Part shown: positions 21,601 to 31,135 of the stretch, one piece after another | Numbering within the stretch: position 1 is the stretch's first letter | Layout of the letters: every line of letters starts with the position of its first letter | Assembly (NCBI RefSeq): GCF_002162035.1 | Contig: NZ_CP021138.1 | Span: forward strand, 1,178,001-1,242,000 | DNA: 64,000 bases | Reading direction: 5' to 3' | Source: Sulfuriferula sp. AH1 | GTDB lineage: Bacteria > Pseudomonadota > Gammaproteobacteria > Burkholderiales > Sulfuriferulaceae | Position numbers and translations under genes: made by a program | Notes under the pieces: generated by a model | Told to the model about the DNA's origin: nothing | Seen by the model: only the letters and a program-made list of their open reading frames with translations | Databases searched by the model: none

Positions 21601-22574
21601 TACACGTACAGTACCCGGAATCTGACTGCGCCGAGCCAGTGCCAGTAGAGTGCGATCGGCGGGATCAAAGCGGAGGTGACCGCCATTTCGGCGACATGCC
21701 GCATATCCAGCGAGGTGCCGCGCAGCCGGCGCAGGATAAAATCAAGCGTGAAACCCAGCCATACGGCAATCGCCAGCCATGCACCCTGAAAATTACCAGC
21801 CACGGTCAGCGCCACGGCGAGGATGAGGCTGAGGGTGATGACATAGTAATTCCAGGGCGGCGACGAGCGGATGCGGGCGCGGTAATAGGCGGGATGCTTC
21901 TTGTAGAGCAGCGCATCGAACAGGATCTTGCGCTGCTGGGAAAGGCTGACGCCCCACGGCGCAGGCCGGACCGGATGCACCACGACAGCCGCAGGGGCGT
22001 GAACGATTCTGGCGTCGAGATTGAGCAGGTTGAAGAATAAATCGCTGTCTTCGCGCCAAGCGAGGCGGAAGCGCTCATCGAAACCGCCGGCCTGTTCCAG
22101 CGCCGATTTCCGGCAAAAACAGTTTGCGGTAACGAATTCGGCACGGGAGAGATTGGAGGCATCCTTTTCATAATCGGTCGGTGTCGCCGGAAGCGGCATC
22201 ACCAGTTTGCCCCAGGCGGCGTCTGCGTCCTGTTCCAGCGCTAGCAAGCCGTTCCGCAGCCATTCCGGCGTCGGGCGGCAATCGTCATCGGTAAAGGCGA
22301 TGAAATTCGCTGCGGCATTGCGCCAGCCGCAGTTCCGCGCAGCCGCCGGGCCGTGGCGTCCGCTGACTTGCAGATAGCGGATCAGCGGCACGCAGGCATG
22401 ATTCTGCGCAAAGGTTTCGACCATCGCGCGGGTGTCGGCGCTGGGGCCGTCGTCGGCCACCACAATTTCGAAAACGCCTGGCGGCAAGTCCTGTGCGCAC
22501 AGCGCCAGCAGGCATTCCTTGAGCATTTGCGGGCGCTTGTATGTGGGCACCACGACGCTGATGAGCGGGGTCAT
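21600..22574 (-). CDS. glycosyltransferase family 2 with C-terminal membrane segments
   Basis: The N-terminal 220 residues form a GT2 (GT-A) domain: ISVVVPTYKRPQMLKECL, VVADDGPS, AAARNCGWRNA and the metal-binding AFTDDDCRP. The C-terminal 90 residues contain two or three hydrophobic segments (ITLSLILAVALTVAG and following), so the enzyme is probably membrane-anchored. It lies between the carbamoyltransferase (one base away) and a GT9 gene, so it likely acts on the same surface glycan. Sugar and acceptor are unknown. Confidence 0.9.
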   Translation of the reverse strand: MTPLISVVVPTYKRPQMLKECLLALCAQDLPPGVFEIVVADDGPSADTRAMVETFAQNHACVPLIRYLQVSGRHGPAAARNCGWRNAAANFIAFTDDDCRPTPEWLRNGLLALEQDADAAWGKLVMPLPATPTDYEKDASNLSRAEFVTANCFCRKSALEQAGGFDERFRLAWREDSDLFFNLLNLDARIVHAPAAVVVHPVRPAPWGVSLSQQRKILFDALLYKKHPAYYRARIRSSPPWNYYVITLSLILAVALTVAGNFQGAWLAIAVWLGFTLDFILRRLRGTSLDMRHVAEMAVTSALIPPIALYWHWLGAVRFRVLYV

Positions 22575-22575
22575 C

Positions 22576-24300
22576 CTATACCTCCGTTTTGGTGAGCAGG
22601 AACGAGCCGATGACCAGAGCGTCCAGCGGTGAAGTCCAGTAGCTCTCGATCGCGTCCCGCGGCGTGCACACGATCGGCTCGCCGCGTGTGTTGAATGAGG
22701 TATTCACCAGTACCGGCACGCCGGTGCGCTCCTGGAATGCCCGGATCAGATCGTAGTACAGCGGATGCTGTTCGCGATTGATGGTCTGGATGCGTGCGGT
22801 GCCGTCGGTATGGCGGACTGCCGGGATGCGTTCGGCCTTATCGGCTGCGACATCGTATACGAACAGCATGAAGGGCGATTTGCCGCCGTTGACGAACCAG
22901 TTCGCAGCTTCTTCTTCAAGCACGACCGGCGCTACCGGGCGGAAATCCTCGCGGTCCTTGATTTCATTGAGCCTGGCCTGCATTTCGCTATGCACCGGCG
23001 AGGCGAGGATGGAGCGTGCGCCGAGTGCGCGCGGGCCGAATTCCATGCGTCCCTGGAACCAGCCGATGACTTTGTCTGCGGCAAGGATATCAGCGACTTC
23101 CTGTGCGATGTTGTCGAGTTTCCTGTACGACAGTTTGGACCAGCGCAGAAATGCCTCGATCTCGTCATCGGTGAATTGCGGGCCGAGAAAAGCATGCTCC
23201 ATCGGTTGATGATGACGCGCCGCGCGCAGCGCGTAATCGATGTACAGCGCGGCGCCCAGCGAAGTACCCGAATCGCCCGCCGCAGGCTGTACCCAGATAT
23301 TCTCGAACTCGCCAGAGTCGCGCAGCCTGGCGTTCATCACGCAATTCAATGCGACGCCGCCAGCCATCGCCAGATTGCGTTCGCCGCTGGCTTGCGCCAG
23401 CCAGCGGATGATTTGCAGTACGGTTTCTTCCAGCACCATCTGCAAGGAGCGCGCAATGTCGAAATGGCGTTGTTCGATCGCTGCGGCACGGGTTCGTGCC
23501 GGGCCGAACAGCTCGGTCAGGTTGGCTTCAGCGACCCGATATTGTCCTTCATCGCCGAGACTGACGATGCGGCGGAAGACTTCGACATAGCGCGGCTGGC
23601 CATACGAGGCCAGCGCCATGACCTTGTATTCGTCTGACGAATGCAGAAAGCCGAGGTGGGAGGTCACCCGTTCATACAGCAGTCCCAGCGAATGTGGCAT
23701 GTTGACTTGCCCCAGCCGGGTGTATGCACCGTCGCGGAATATCCCGTAACTGGTCGTTGCCTGCTCGCCGCGCCCGTCCATCGTCAGCACCGCGCAGCGT
23801 TCGAATGGCGCCGCGAGATATGCGCTCGCTTCGTGTGCCAGATGGTGTTCGAGATAATGCCACTGAAAGGTCTGGTCGGGCACCGCGCCCCTGAAACGCG
23901 CCTGCAGATGATGCGGTACGCCATCTACCAGCTGGCGCGGCGCATTGATGATGTAGGCGATGAAAAGCGGGTCCCACGGGCTGGCTCCGGGCTGTTCGGG
24001 GTCATGCTGCGAGGGCACTAGCGGCAGGTCGATCGTGTCGCTTGGCGATTCCTTGCTGCGCAACAGGTACGGGTCATACGAATAGCCGATGTGATCTACA
24101 TCGGCGAGCTCGATTCCCGCCTCTTTCAGACAATAGTCGATTGCGTGGAACGGCAATTCGTAAGCGGTAAAAGGCACCGGCCGTTTGCCGTGTTTCACAT
24201 GGCTAAAACGTTCTTCTTCGGCTGCGGCGACGATGCGGCCGTCCTTCACCAGTGCGGCGGATGAGTCGTGATAAGCGGCATTGATTCCGAGTGTGTACAT
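22576..24300 (-). CDS. carbamoyltransferase, NodU/CmcH/TobZ family
   Basis: The 574-residue protein carries the full NodU/TobZ signature. The N-terminal Kae1-like domain shows GINAAYHDSSAAL, AAEEERFSHVKH, HHLAHEASAYL and MDGRGEQATTSYG. The C-terminal YrdC-like domain shows FQGRMEFGPRALGARSIL, DFRPVAPVV and VNTSFNTRGEPIVCTP. Members use carbamoyl phosphate and ATP to carbamoylate a hydroxyl on a sugar, for example in Nod factor and in antibiotics. Here it is flanked on both sides by glycosyltransferases, so O-carbamoylation of a cell-surface sugar is the likely role. That role is inferred from context. Confidence 0.93.
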   Translation of the reverse strand: MYTLGINAAYHDSSAALVKDGRIVAAAEEERFSHVKHGKRPVPFTAYELPFHAIDYCLKEAGIELADVDHIGYSYDPYLLRSKESPSDTIDLPLVPSQHDPEQPGASPWDPLFIAYIINAPRQLVDGVPHHLQARFRGAVPDQTFQWHYLEHHLAHEASAYLAAPFERCAVLTMDGRGEQATTSYGIFRDGAYTRLGQVNMPHSLGLLYERVTSHLGFLHSSDEYKVMALASYGQPRYVEVFRRIVSLGDEGQYRVAEANLTELFGPARTRAAAIEQRHFDIARSLQMVLEETVLQIIRWLAQASGERNLAMAGGVALNCVMNARLRDSGEFENIWVQPAAGDSGTSLGAALYIDYALRAARHHQPMEHAFLGPQFTDDEIEAFLRWSKLSYRKLDNIAQEVADILAADKVIGWFQGRMEFGPRALGARSILASPVHSEMQARLNEIKDREDFRPVAPVVLEEEAANWFVNGGKSPFMLFVYDVAADKAERIPAVRHTDGTARIQTINREQHPLYYDLIRAFQERTGVPVLVNTSFNTRGEPIVCTPRDAIESYWTSPLDALVIGSFLLTKTEV

Positions 24301-24306
24301 AAGCGG

Positions 24307-25419
24307 TCAACCTGCGGTATGAGAAAGAAATCGGGTATTTGAAGCGGATTGATGCTGAAATCTGGCTGCAAGCAATGCCAGTGCGGCATTGGCGACTTCT
24401 TCCGCGCTGATGCCGAGCAGGCAGTTATGGTGCCCTTGCGGGCACAGGCTTTTGTAGCAATGCTTGCAGGGTACGTCGTACGAGAGCACCTGTGAAGCTG
24501 TGCGCCAGGGCGTGTGCTGGGGATTGGTCAGTGCGTAGAGCACGACGGCCGGGGTGGCTGTCGCCGCTGCAAGATGCGCGGCACCGGTGTTGTTCGACAG
24601 CACCAGATCGGCGGAATCGATCAGTGCGGCCCATTCCCGGGCATCGAGCTGCCCGGCCAGCGATATGCAGGCAGGTCCCGCCATCGCGGCGATTTCATCG
24701 GCGAGCGCCTGTTCGGATCGATTACCGGTGATGATGAAGGTGGCGGGCATGCGCGCGCGTATCGATTTCATCGCGGCGATAAAGCGTTCAGCCGGATAAC
24801 GGCGCGAAGGAGCGGTCGCACCGGGGTGGACGATGATGCGGCATTCCTCCTGTTGCGCCAGCGACTGCCAGATCGTTTCGCCTGTCTGGCGGTCGGCTTC
24901 CGCGATGGCGATTTGTATCGCATCTTCCTGCACGGTCGCGCCGATCTCTGCGACCAGCGCCAGCTGACGCTCGACTTCATGACGCTGCAGCGATTGCGGC
25001 TCTTTTTCGGGCAGCCAGTCGGTCAGCAGCTGATAAGGGTTTTCGCGACAGAAAGCGATGCGCCGGGGGATGCCGGCGAGATAGCACATCATGGCCGCCG
25101 GCAACGGATTCTGGCTGTAAACGGTAAAAATGACGGCAGCGTCGAATTGCAGCGCATGCAGATGCCTGATGAAATCGAGATGGCGGGCACTGTCGGTTAT
25201 TTCTGCGCTGTGTTTCATCCATGGGGCCTCATAGACCAGTATGTCATGCAGGCAGGGGATCATTTCAGCCGCCTTGGCACCGGCAGGGGAAGTGAGCAGG
25301 GTCAGCCTGCACTCGGGCATGGACCGGCTTATGGCGCGCAGCGCCGGTTCCGTCATCAATACGTCGCCGAACGCATCCAGACGCACGCAGAGGATATTGC
25401 GCATGGGGCGGGTATTCAT
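24307..25419 (-). CDS. glycosyltransferase family 9 (heptosyltransferase-like), second copy
   Basis: The 370-residue GT9 protein has RNILCVRLDAFGDVLMTEPALR at its N-terminus (only the family-defining part is quoted), HPGATAPSRRYPAERF in the middle and LVLSNNTGAAHLAAA near residue 275. It is only distantly similar to the other GT9 protein of this operon, so the two probably act on different acceptors. A C-terminal Cys-rich stretch (CKHCYKSLCPQGHHNC) parallels the other copy. Its ATG overlaps the stop of the gmhB-like gene as ATGA, which shows translational coupling to a heptose-bisphosphate phosphatase and supports a heptose donor. Confidence 0.9.
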   Translation of the reverse strand: MNTRPMRNILCVRLDAFGDVLMTEPALRAISRSMPECRLTLLTSPAGAKAAEMIPCLHDILVYEAPWMKHSAEITDSARHLDFIRHLHALQFDAAVIFTVYSQNPLPAAMMCYLAGIPRRIAFCRENPYQLLTDWLPEKEPQSLQRHEVERQLALVAEIGATVQEDAIQIAIAEADRQTGETIWQSLAQQEECRIIVHPGATAPSRRYPAERFIAAMKSIRARMPATFIITGNRSEQALADEIAAMAGPACISLAGQLDAREWAALIDSADLVLSNNTGAAHLAAATATPAVVLYALTNPQHTPWRTASQVLSYDVPCKHCYKSLCPQGHHNCLLGISAEEVANAALALLAARFQHQSASNTRFLSHTAG

Positions 25420-25991
25420 ATCAGCGCTCCTGTTCCTCTGCGTACGATATGCTTGACAGCGTCCTCAAGATCGCTGGCGATGTAATCCGGCCTGCGCGTC
25501 GGCGAAAGCTGCCATTCCGTTTCGTTGCCGTTGTCGATGAGTATCGTACCGCAGCCTGCGCGGCGCCCGGCTTCGATGTCATGCAGGATATCGCCGATCA
25601 TCCATGAATGGCTCAGATCGATGTCGTTTTCGGTGGCAGCCTGCAGGATCAGCCCCGGGGCAGGTTTGCGGCAGTTGCAGTGGAGAGCGTATTCACCGAT
25701 CACGCCATCGGGGTGGTGCGGGCAAAAATAGAAACCGGACAGGCGGGCGCCATTTTGGGCAAAGAGGCGGTTCATCTCTGCATGCACATTCGCCAGCGCC
25801 GACATCGGGAAATAGCCCAACGCCACTCCGGGCTGATTACTGATGATGAACAAATCGGCGTCTGTCTGCGCCAGCAGCGCCAGCGCATATTCGGCCCGCG
25901 GCGTCATGCGTATACGTTCCGGCGCCACGTTATAGGGCACGTCTTGCAGCAGCGTGCCGTCCTTATCCAGAAATATGCCGATTCTTTTCAT
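25416..25991 (-). CDS. gmhB: D-glycero-D-manno-heptose-1,7-bisphosphate 7-phosphatase (GmhB-like HAD)
   Basis: The 191-residue HAD phosphatase has motif I FLDKDGTLLQD, motif II IISNQPGVALGYF, the zinc-binding pair CPHHPDG and HCNCRKPAPG, and motif III/IV IGDILHDIEAGRRAGC. The zinc knuckle and length are those of GmhB, which removes the 7-phosphate during ADP-heptose synthesis. Related histidinol-phosphatase enzymes share the fold, so substrate is inferred from the motif set and from the two adjacent GT9 genes. It overlaps the downstream GT9 gene by 4 bases. Confidence 0.88.
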   Translation of the reverse strand: MKRIGIFLDKDGTLLQDVPYNVAPERIRMTPRAEYALALLAQTDADLFIISNQPGVALGYFPMSALANVHAEMNRLFAQNGARLSGFYFCPHHPDGVIGEYALHCNCRKPAPGLILQAATENDIDLSHSWMIGDILHDIEAGRRAGCGTILIDNGNETEWQLSPTRRPDYIASDLEDAVKHIVRRGTGALI

Positions 25992-26020
25992 GCGCTTCGA
26001 TATCCAAAATGCGATCCGGG

Positions 26021-27313
26021 TCAGCTGCGGCGCTGCAGGTCGGTCGCTGCCAAATGCGATCTGGGAAAATGCATGTGGACTGGCATCGCCCGTCTGTAAA
26101 GCGCCGCAATGCCTGCGCTGACTTTTTCCCAGGTGAAATGTTCGTTTATGCGGGCTACGCAGTTGCTGGTCATGCGTTCGCTCAATTCATCATCGTGGAA
26201 TAGCCGTGCGAGCTTGGCGCCAACGAGGGTATGGTCGCGAGGGGGAATCAGAAATCCGGTCTTCCCTTCCACTACCGTATGTTTTATTCCGCCTACGTTA
26301 CTGCCGATGACCGGCGTGCCGCAGGCCATCGCCTCGATCGGCGTGATGCCGAATGGTTCATACCACGGCGTCGAGATGAACGCATCGGCGGCGCTGTAGT
26401 AGTACTTCAGTTCGCAGCGCGGGCGGGCGCCGACGAAGGTGACGGAATCCGTGATGCCGCATTCGTTGGTGATGATTTGCAGGCGCTTCAGTTCGGGCGT
26501 CAACTGCGGGTCGGGGGAGGGCGAGTCGCCGCCGACGATCAGCAAGCGGGCTTTTATTTGATGCATGCGCAACAATTCGGAGAAGCCGCGGATCGCGGTT
26601 TCGATACCTTTTCGCGGTACCCATCGACCCAGTTGCAACACGATGCGTTCCTGCGGCTTTACGCCGATGCAGGCACATGCCTCGCGTTTGGGAACAGGAT
26701 AGAATTCATTGGGATTGACGCCGCACGGAATGACTATGATTTTGCGGGCATCCACTTCGTATAAGGCTATCAGGTCGGTTTTGTCCTGCGGACATTCGGC
26801 GATAATCGCCTCTGCCTCATCCATCACCTCTTTTTCGATCTCGCAGCGTTCGGGCGGGAAGCGATCGTGACTGCCTTGATGCTGACGCCGCACCTTGCCC
26901 AATGCATGGAATGTGACGACAAAAGGGATATTGAGCGCCTGCTTAACGGCGATGGCGACATAGCCTGACATGAAGAAGTTGGCATGTACAAGATCGTATA
27001 TCCTGGATGATTTGCGCATGAAGCTGATCACTTCGGTTGCAAAATCATCCATAAAAGGCAAAAGCGATTCTTTAGCCATGCGCACTGACGGTCCGGCGCA
27101 AATATGAATAACGCGTACCCGTGGCGAGCAAATCACGACGTCAGGCAATTGGGCCGCATCGCGCCGCGTAAAGATATCCACCTCGTAGCCCATTCGGGCC
27201 AAGTGCACGGCTATCTCTGCCACATACACGTTTTGTCCGCCGCTGTCGATGCCGCCGAGCGCGGCTAACGGGGAAGCATGTTCGCTGATAAGTGCGATGC
27301 GATACATTTTCAT
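26021..27313 (-). CDS. glycosyltransferase family 4
   Basis: This GT4 enzyme of 430 residues has the N-terminal glycine-rich GGIDSGGQNVYVAEIA motif shared with MshA and sucrose-phosphate-synthase-type proteins, VLQLGRWVPRKGIET at the domain junction, and the C-terminal donor site YEPFGITPIEAMACG (EX7E type). I use the ATG at 27313 (AAGG before it) with MYRIALISEH two codons later. The annotated frame could extend 84 bases upstream, but that part lacks family similarity. It is the first gene of the minus-strand glycan operon, and a perfect palindrome of the GTACG-N4-CGTAC type lies about 200 bases upstream. Confidence 0.92.
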   Translation of the reverse strand: MKMYRIALISEHASPLAALGGIDSGGQNVYVAEIAVHLARMGYEVDIFTRRDAAQLPDVVICSPRVRVIHICAGPSVRMAKESLLPFMDDFATEVISFMRKSSRIYDLVHANFFMSGYVAIAVKQALNIPFVVTFHALGKVRRQHQGSHDRFPPERCEIEKEVMDEAEAIIAECPQDKTDLIALYEVDARKIIVIPCGVNPNEFYPVPKREACACIGVKPQERIVLQLGRWVPRKGIETAIRGFSELLRMHQIKARLLIVGGDSPSPDPQLTPELKRLQIITNECGITDSVTFVGARPRCELKYYYSAADAFISTPWYEPFGITPIEAMACGTPVIGSNVGGIKHTVVEGKTGFLIPPRDHTLVGAKLARLFHDDELSERMTSNCVARINEHFTWEKVSAGIAALYRRAMPVHMHFPRSHLAATDLQRRS

Positions 27314-28026
27314 GCGCCTTGAAAAAGAATAGGGGATAGGCAAGGCAAGGTATGAAAAAAGAGCTGTTTTCCCTGTGGCATCCTTATCTCCTGACAAATA
27401 GAAAAACTCCGTTAATGTATGTTTCGGTGGAAAAAATCACTCCCGTCCGGCGTCCAGCTAAATCATGAAAAGCCGGATGGACAGGGTCAGAGTAGAACGA
27501 ACGATTGGTCACCTCTGTACGGAAACGTACGCATGAGTATGGATAGTTCGTGGTTTTTTGATGGGAAGTGCACGGCCCCGATGGGTAATTTCATGAGGCG
27601 GATCAAAGATATCGCTCCGCAGACTTGCCTTTGATCGATATCTACCGCGTGGTTGTGTCTTTGGCGAGCGTCTAGGGTGATTAACCTATAGGCACCGTTC
27701 ATATATTTTCCTAATATGGTTTCACCAACGTCATTCAGCTGTGTGACCGGCTTTCAGCATGCGGTTGCCGACGTCTTGAATTTGCCTCTCTGTACTATTG
27801 TTCAAATTAATAATTAACAAAATGAAGATACAAAATACAAAAATGGCTTTTAGAGCACTTTGCAATTGGGGTCAAGCGTCATTACCCGCTTCATTTTTAA
27901 CCCCGTCAACCGGAATATGACTTCAACGGAGCGGCGAGACCTTACACGATCTCGCTTGGGAATGCCTTGTTATCGTCCATATTTCCAGGGTCTCTACTGA
28001 AATTCATAAGCAGATAGAGGATAAAA
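27314..28026. other. 713-base intergenic region between glycan operon and PAS-GGDEF gene
   Basis: No convincing gene is seen. It holds the palindrome at 27517-27530 (listed separately), an 8-base inverted repeat GATCAAAG/CTTTGATC at 27601-27608 and 27629-27636, and a 6-base hairpin GCGAGA/TCTCGC at 27934-27939 and 27950-27955 in the likely leader of the 28027 gene. The region around 27800-27880 is rich in A and T, as promoters often are. Short frames here (71 codons on each strand) have no recognisable similarity. Confidence 0.5.
27517..27530. promoter_or_regulatory. palindromic operator candidate, site S1 (perfect)
   Basis: GTACG-GAAA-CGTAC, arms perfect. It lies about 200 bases upstream of the minus-strand GT4 start and about 500 bases upstream of the PAS-GGDEF gene. 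Two 5-base arms around 4 bases is the architecture of Crp/Fnr-type sites. It is one of five such sites in the window. Confidence 0.5.
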
Positions 28027-29456
28027 ATGGCACAACGGCAAACAAAAAGCGCTTTATCTTATCCTTCTGAACAGGAGGATTTTCGTCGCTTACGGGAATC
28101 CTTTCCCGCCGGAAAGCAGTCGGCAGAGTGCACTCCACATGCCATGACCTTTATCGGGCAAGCTTTTGCGGAGGCTTGTGTGGATTGCGCCGACCAGTCC
28201 GGCCGCATGTTACTGCTGGTGACCGGGAATGGCGATATCCAGTTCTGCTGTGCGGAAACCGCCCGCTTTTTTGGCAGAGACATCCGGGCAATCCTTGGTT
28301 TGTCCCTGAACAATCTTTTACCGCAATTTTCATACAGCCTGTTTGATTGCAGAGGAAGCCATACTCATCCTGCCCCCATTATCGCGTCGGCAATGTGCAT
28401 GTTACGCGGCCGGATGGGCAGGCTGCTTCACTGGAAGCAGCGATAAGGGTTGTGGAAGGCGAAAGGAATTCCCTGTTTCTGCTTGAATTGCGGCAATCGT
28501 CTGCGACCGCGGACGCCAGCGAGAAACTGCTGCGTTTTCAGGATGTGGCGGAATGGAGCGAGGATGCGATTGCAGTCACTGACTCACAAGGCGTAATCGT
28601 ATATGTGAATCCGGTATTTGAAGCGCTCACCGGATATGGCAGAGATGAACTGATAGGCGCCACCCACGCGATCCTGAAATCGAATTTGCACGACCCGAAA
28701 CTGTATTCGCGGATGTGGAGAACCTTGCTTACCAAGCGCGCCTATCGTGGCCAGTTTGTCAATCGGCGTAAAAATGGCCGGCTGTTCTATGAGGACACGG
28801 TTATCCGGCCATTCTGCAATGCGTATGGCGAAATTACGCATTTCATCGCCTGCGGCCGTGACGTGAGCAAAAGGGTCAAGAGTATGCGGAAGCTTGAGCA
28901 CCTGGCCAATCACGACGGATTGACCGGATTGCCCAATCGCAATCTGTTCATGGACCGATTGCAGCAGGCGCAGGCTTACGCCTCCCGTCACAACAGCGGA
29001 TTTGCGCTGTTGCTGCTGGATCTCGATAGTTTCAAAGCGATTAACGATACCCATGGGCATTCCGTAGGCGATGCAGTGCTGCAAGCGGTGGCTAAACGCC
29101 TCAGGAAATCCTTGCGGGCGGAAGATACTGTGGCTCGGCTGGGTGGCGACGAGTTTGCATTGATTATCGAGAAAGCCGCCTCGCGTCATGATGTGCAGCC
29201 TGTGCTGGAAAACATGAAGGTGCAGCTGCAGACCCCATTTGCTTTTAAAGGCCTGAATCTTTCCATCGGGGCCAGTATCGGTATCGCCTTCTATCCGCTA
29301 CACGGCAGGAATAGCCACGATTTGATCAAGCACGCCGACCATGCGATGTACCGGGCCAAGGCGGCTGGCGGCAATGGTCATGTATTTTCCACGGATAAAA
29401 CGCATTGCCTGCTCCTGATACCGGGGCCTGTTTCGACGCCAGGATTCAACTTGTAA
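28027..29456 (+). pseudogene. PAS-PAS-GGDEF diguanylate cyclase, interrupted by a one-base deletion
   Basis: Two frames (28027-28446 and the downstream frame to 29456) encode one sensor protein of about 475 residues. The first frame holds the start of a PAS-like domain (LLLVTGNGDIQFCCAET). After the C5 run at 28373-28377 the protein continues in the other frame as HYRVGNVHVTRPDGQAASLE. It then has a canonical PAS domain (EDAIAVTDSQGVIVYVNPVF), a PAC-like segment, and a GGDEF domain with DGLTGLPNRNLF, LLLDLDSFKAINDTHGH and RLGGDEFALI. An intact GGDEF would make cyclic di-GMP. No EAL domain is present. The downstream frame alone could still yield an active enzyme if it were translated. Confidence 0.75.
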
Positions 29457-29491
29457 CCAGCCCTGAAAATTAACTTAAGGAGGGATTTATT

Positions 29492-30208
29492 ATGAATAAT
29501 ATTTCAAATTCGCAACGCAATCATATACTTGAAGCATTGCCTTCAGACGATTTCGAGCGTATCGTCCCTCATCTCGAATTAGTGTCGTTGCACGCGGGGG
29601 ATGCCCTCCTCGAAGTCGGGGATAAATTGCGCCATGTCTATTTCCCGGTTACGGCGACAGTCTCCCTGCTGTGCAATCTTGAAGACGGGGCTTCGGTGGA
29701 AGTCGCTTCCGTCGGCAATGAAGGGATAGTGGGTGTTTCGATCTTTATGGGAAATGACGGGGCGCTCACTCAGGCAACTGTGCAAACAGACGGTTCCGGT
29801 TATCGTTTGTCGGCCAAGGTGCTGAAAGAAGAATTCGAAAGAGGTGAGGCCTTGCAGCATTTTCTGATGCGGTATACGCGCACACTCTTTATTCAGATGG
29901 CGCAAACCACGGCCTGCAATCGCCGCCATTCGGTAGAGCAGCAGTTATGTCGCTGGCTGTTGCTGAATTTTGACCGGTTGCATACGAATACTCTGGAAAC
30001 CACGCAGGAATCGATTTCCCACATGCTAGGAGTACGCCGCGAAAGCGTTACCGAGGCGGCGCGCAGATTGCAGTCGGCGGGGATGATCAACTATCACCGC
30101 AAGCATATTGAGGTGGCCGACCGATCGGCGCTGGAAGCACATGTGTGCGAGTGCTACAGCGTGGTACGTAAGGAATCAGAGCGCTTTTTCTCGGAATTGC
30201 ATGTTTGA
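29492..30208 (+). CDS. Crp/Fnr-family transcriptional regulator
   Basis: The 238-residue protein has an N-terminal cNMP-binding-like beta-roll (about 15-140), a long dimer helix and a C-terminal winged helix-turn-helix (about 175-215) with ISHMLGVRRESVTEAARRL as the recognition region. I do not see the conserved Arg-Ala phosphate-binding cassette of cAMP-binding Crp or the N-terminal Cys cluster of Fnr, so the signal is unknown. A strong AAGGAGGG site precedes the ATG. It sits at the edge of the stress island and is a candidate reader of the GTACG-N4-CGTAC palindromes, whose two-arm spacing suits this family. That link is inference. Confidence 0.9.
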   Translation: MNNISNSQRNHILEALPSDDFERIVPHLELVSLHAGDALLEVGDKLRHVYFPVTATVSLLCNLEDGASVEVASVGNEGIVGVSIFMGNDGALTQATVQTDGSGYRLSAKVLKEEFERGEALQHFLMRYTRTLFIQMAQTTACNRRHSVEQQLCRWLLLNFDRLHTNTLETTQESISHMLGVRRESVTEAARRLQSAGMINYHRKHIEVADRSALEAHVCECYSVVRKESERFFSELHV

Positions 30209-30231
30209 AATGAGGGGTACTTGCAGTCATT

Positions 30232-31107
30232 TCAGGATGCCGGCCGTTTGACGCCGGTATGCCGGGTGGTGAGGATGCAGGTGATTTCCGCCCCGGTGAA
30301 GACAATAACCGACGAGTAATACACCCAGGTCAGAAAAACGATCAGAGATCCCGCAGCGCCGTAAGCAGAACCGACGGCGCTGCGGCCAAGGTAGATTCCG
30401 ATCATGTTTTTCCCCAGTGCAAACAGAATTGCAGTGACTATGCCGCCGGAGAATGCATTCCGCCATGAAATTTTGGTATCGGGTACGAACTTGAAGATCA
30501 GTGCGAACAATGCGGAAAACACAAGCAAGGTGACAAGAAAATTCATGAACTGCCAGATTTGTCCTTCCCCGGTAAGGAAAAATGAGAGCACCGTGCTTAC
30601 CAGCAGGGAAACCAGTGCAAGAAAACCCAGCGAGATGACCATACCCATGGAAAGGAGCCGGTGACGGATAAGGCTCCATAATCCGGCACTGATCTTCCCT
30701 TCGATTTCCCAGATTTTATTCAGGGAATACTGGAGCTGGACAAAGACACTGCTGGCCGAAAAGACCAGAAACAGGATGCCGAGGGTGCGAGCCAGGTTTC
30801 CCAGAGACGGGCGGGTATGTGCGCTGTGGATGACGGTGGTGATCGCGGTGGAGGCCTGATCTCCCAGCACGTTTCGAATCTCCTCCAGCAATCGGGTCTG
30901 GGAATGTTCTCCCAGCACGCCGACGACGGAAAGCGTGATCAGCAGCAGAGGGGACAAAGACAAGGCCGTGTAAAAAGCCAGCGCAGCCGAAAGGGTGAGT
31001 ATCTCGTGTTTGCTGAATTTTTCCAGCAGCTCTTTACCCACTGAAAACCATCTGTTCATACTGACGGTGTCGCTAATGGCATGGGTAATTTTGACAAGTT
31101 TGTTCAT
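30232..31107 (-). CDS. YihY/BrkB-family inner-membrane protein
   Basis: The 291-residue protein is hydrophobic, with about six membrane segments, and carries the YihY signature (TLSAALAFYTALSLSPLLLI, then FVFSASSVFVQLQYSLNKIWE-like sequence and the C-terminal GAAGSLIVFLTWVYYSSVI). Members were once mis-called ribonuclease BN; the biochemical role is unsettled. I use the ATG at 31107 (MNKLVKITHA), with AGGCG before it, instead of an upstream in-frame start. It converges with the crp-like gene (23 bases between stops). The 31136 gene lies upstream on the same strand, 28 bases away, so the two may be cotranscribed. Confidence 0.88.
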   Translation of the reverse strand: MNKLVKITHAISDTVSMNRWFSVGKELLEKFSKHEILTLSAALAFYTALSLSPLLLITLSVVGVLGEHSQTRLLEEIRNVLGDQASTAITTVIHSAHTRPSLGNLARTLGILFLVFSASSVFVQLQYSLNKIWEIEGKISAGLWSLIRHRLLSMGMVISLGFLALVSLLVSTVLSFFLTGEGQIWQFMNFLVTLLVFSALFALIFKFVPDTKISWRNAFSGGIVTAILFALGKNMIGIYLGRSAVGSAYGAAGSLIVFLTWVYYSSVIVFTGAEITCILTTRHTGVKRPAS

Positions 31108-31135
31108 GGCATCGCCTGTATGAGAGCACTCAGGG

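Noticed and set aside
27419-27702. Two overlapping 71-codon frames on opposite strands in the 27.4 kb intergenic region
   Set aside because: Neither has a family match, a good ribosome site or conserved features, and both run across the palindrome S1.
27903-28026. Cyclic-di-GMP riboswitch upstream of the GGDEF gene
   Set aside because: The conserved GEMM core sequences are not present; only one short hairpin is seen.
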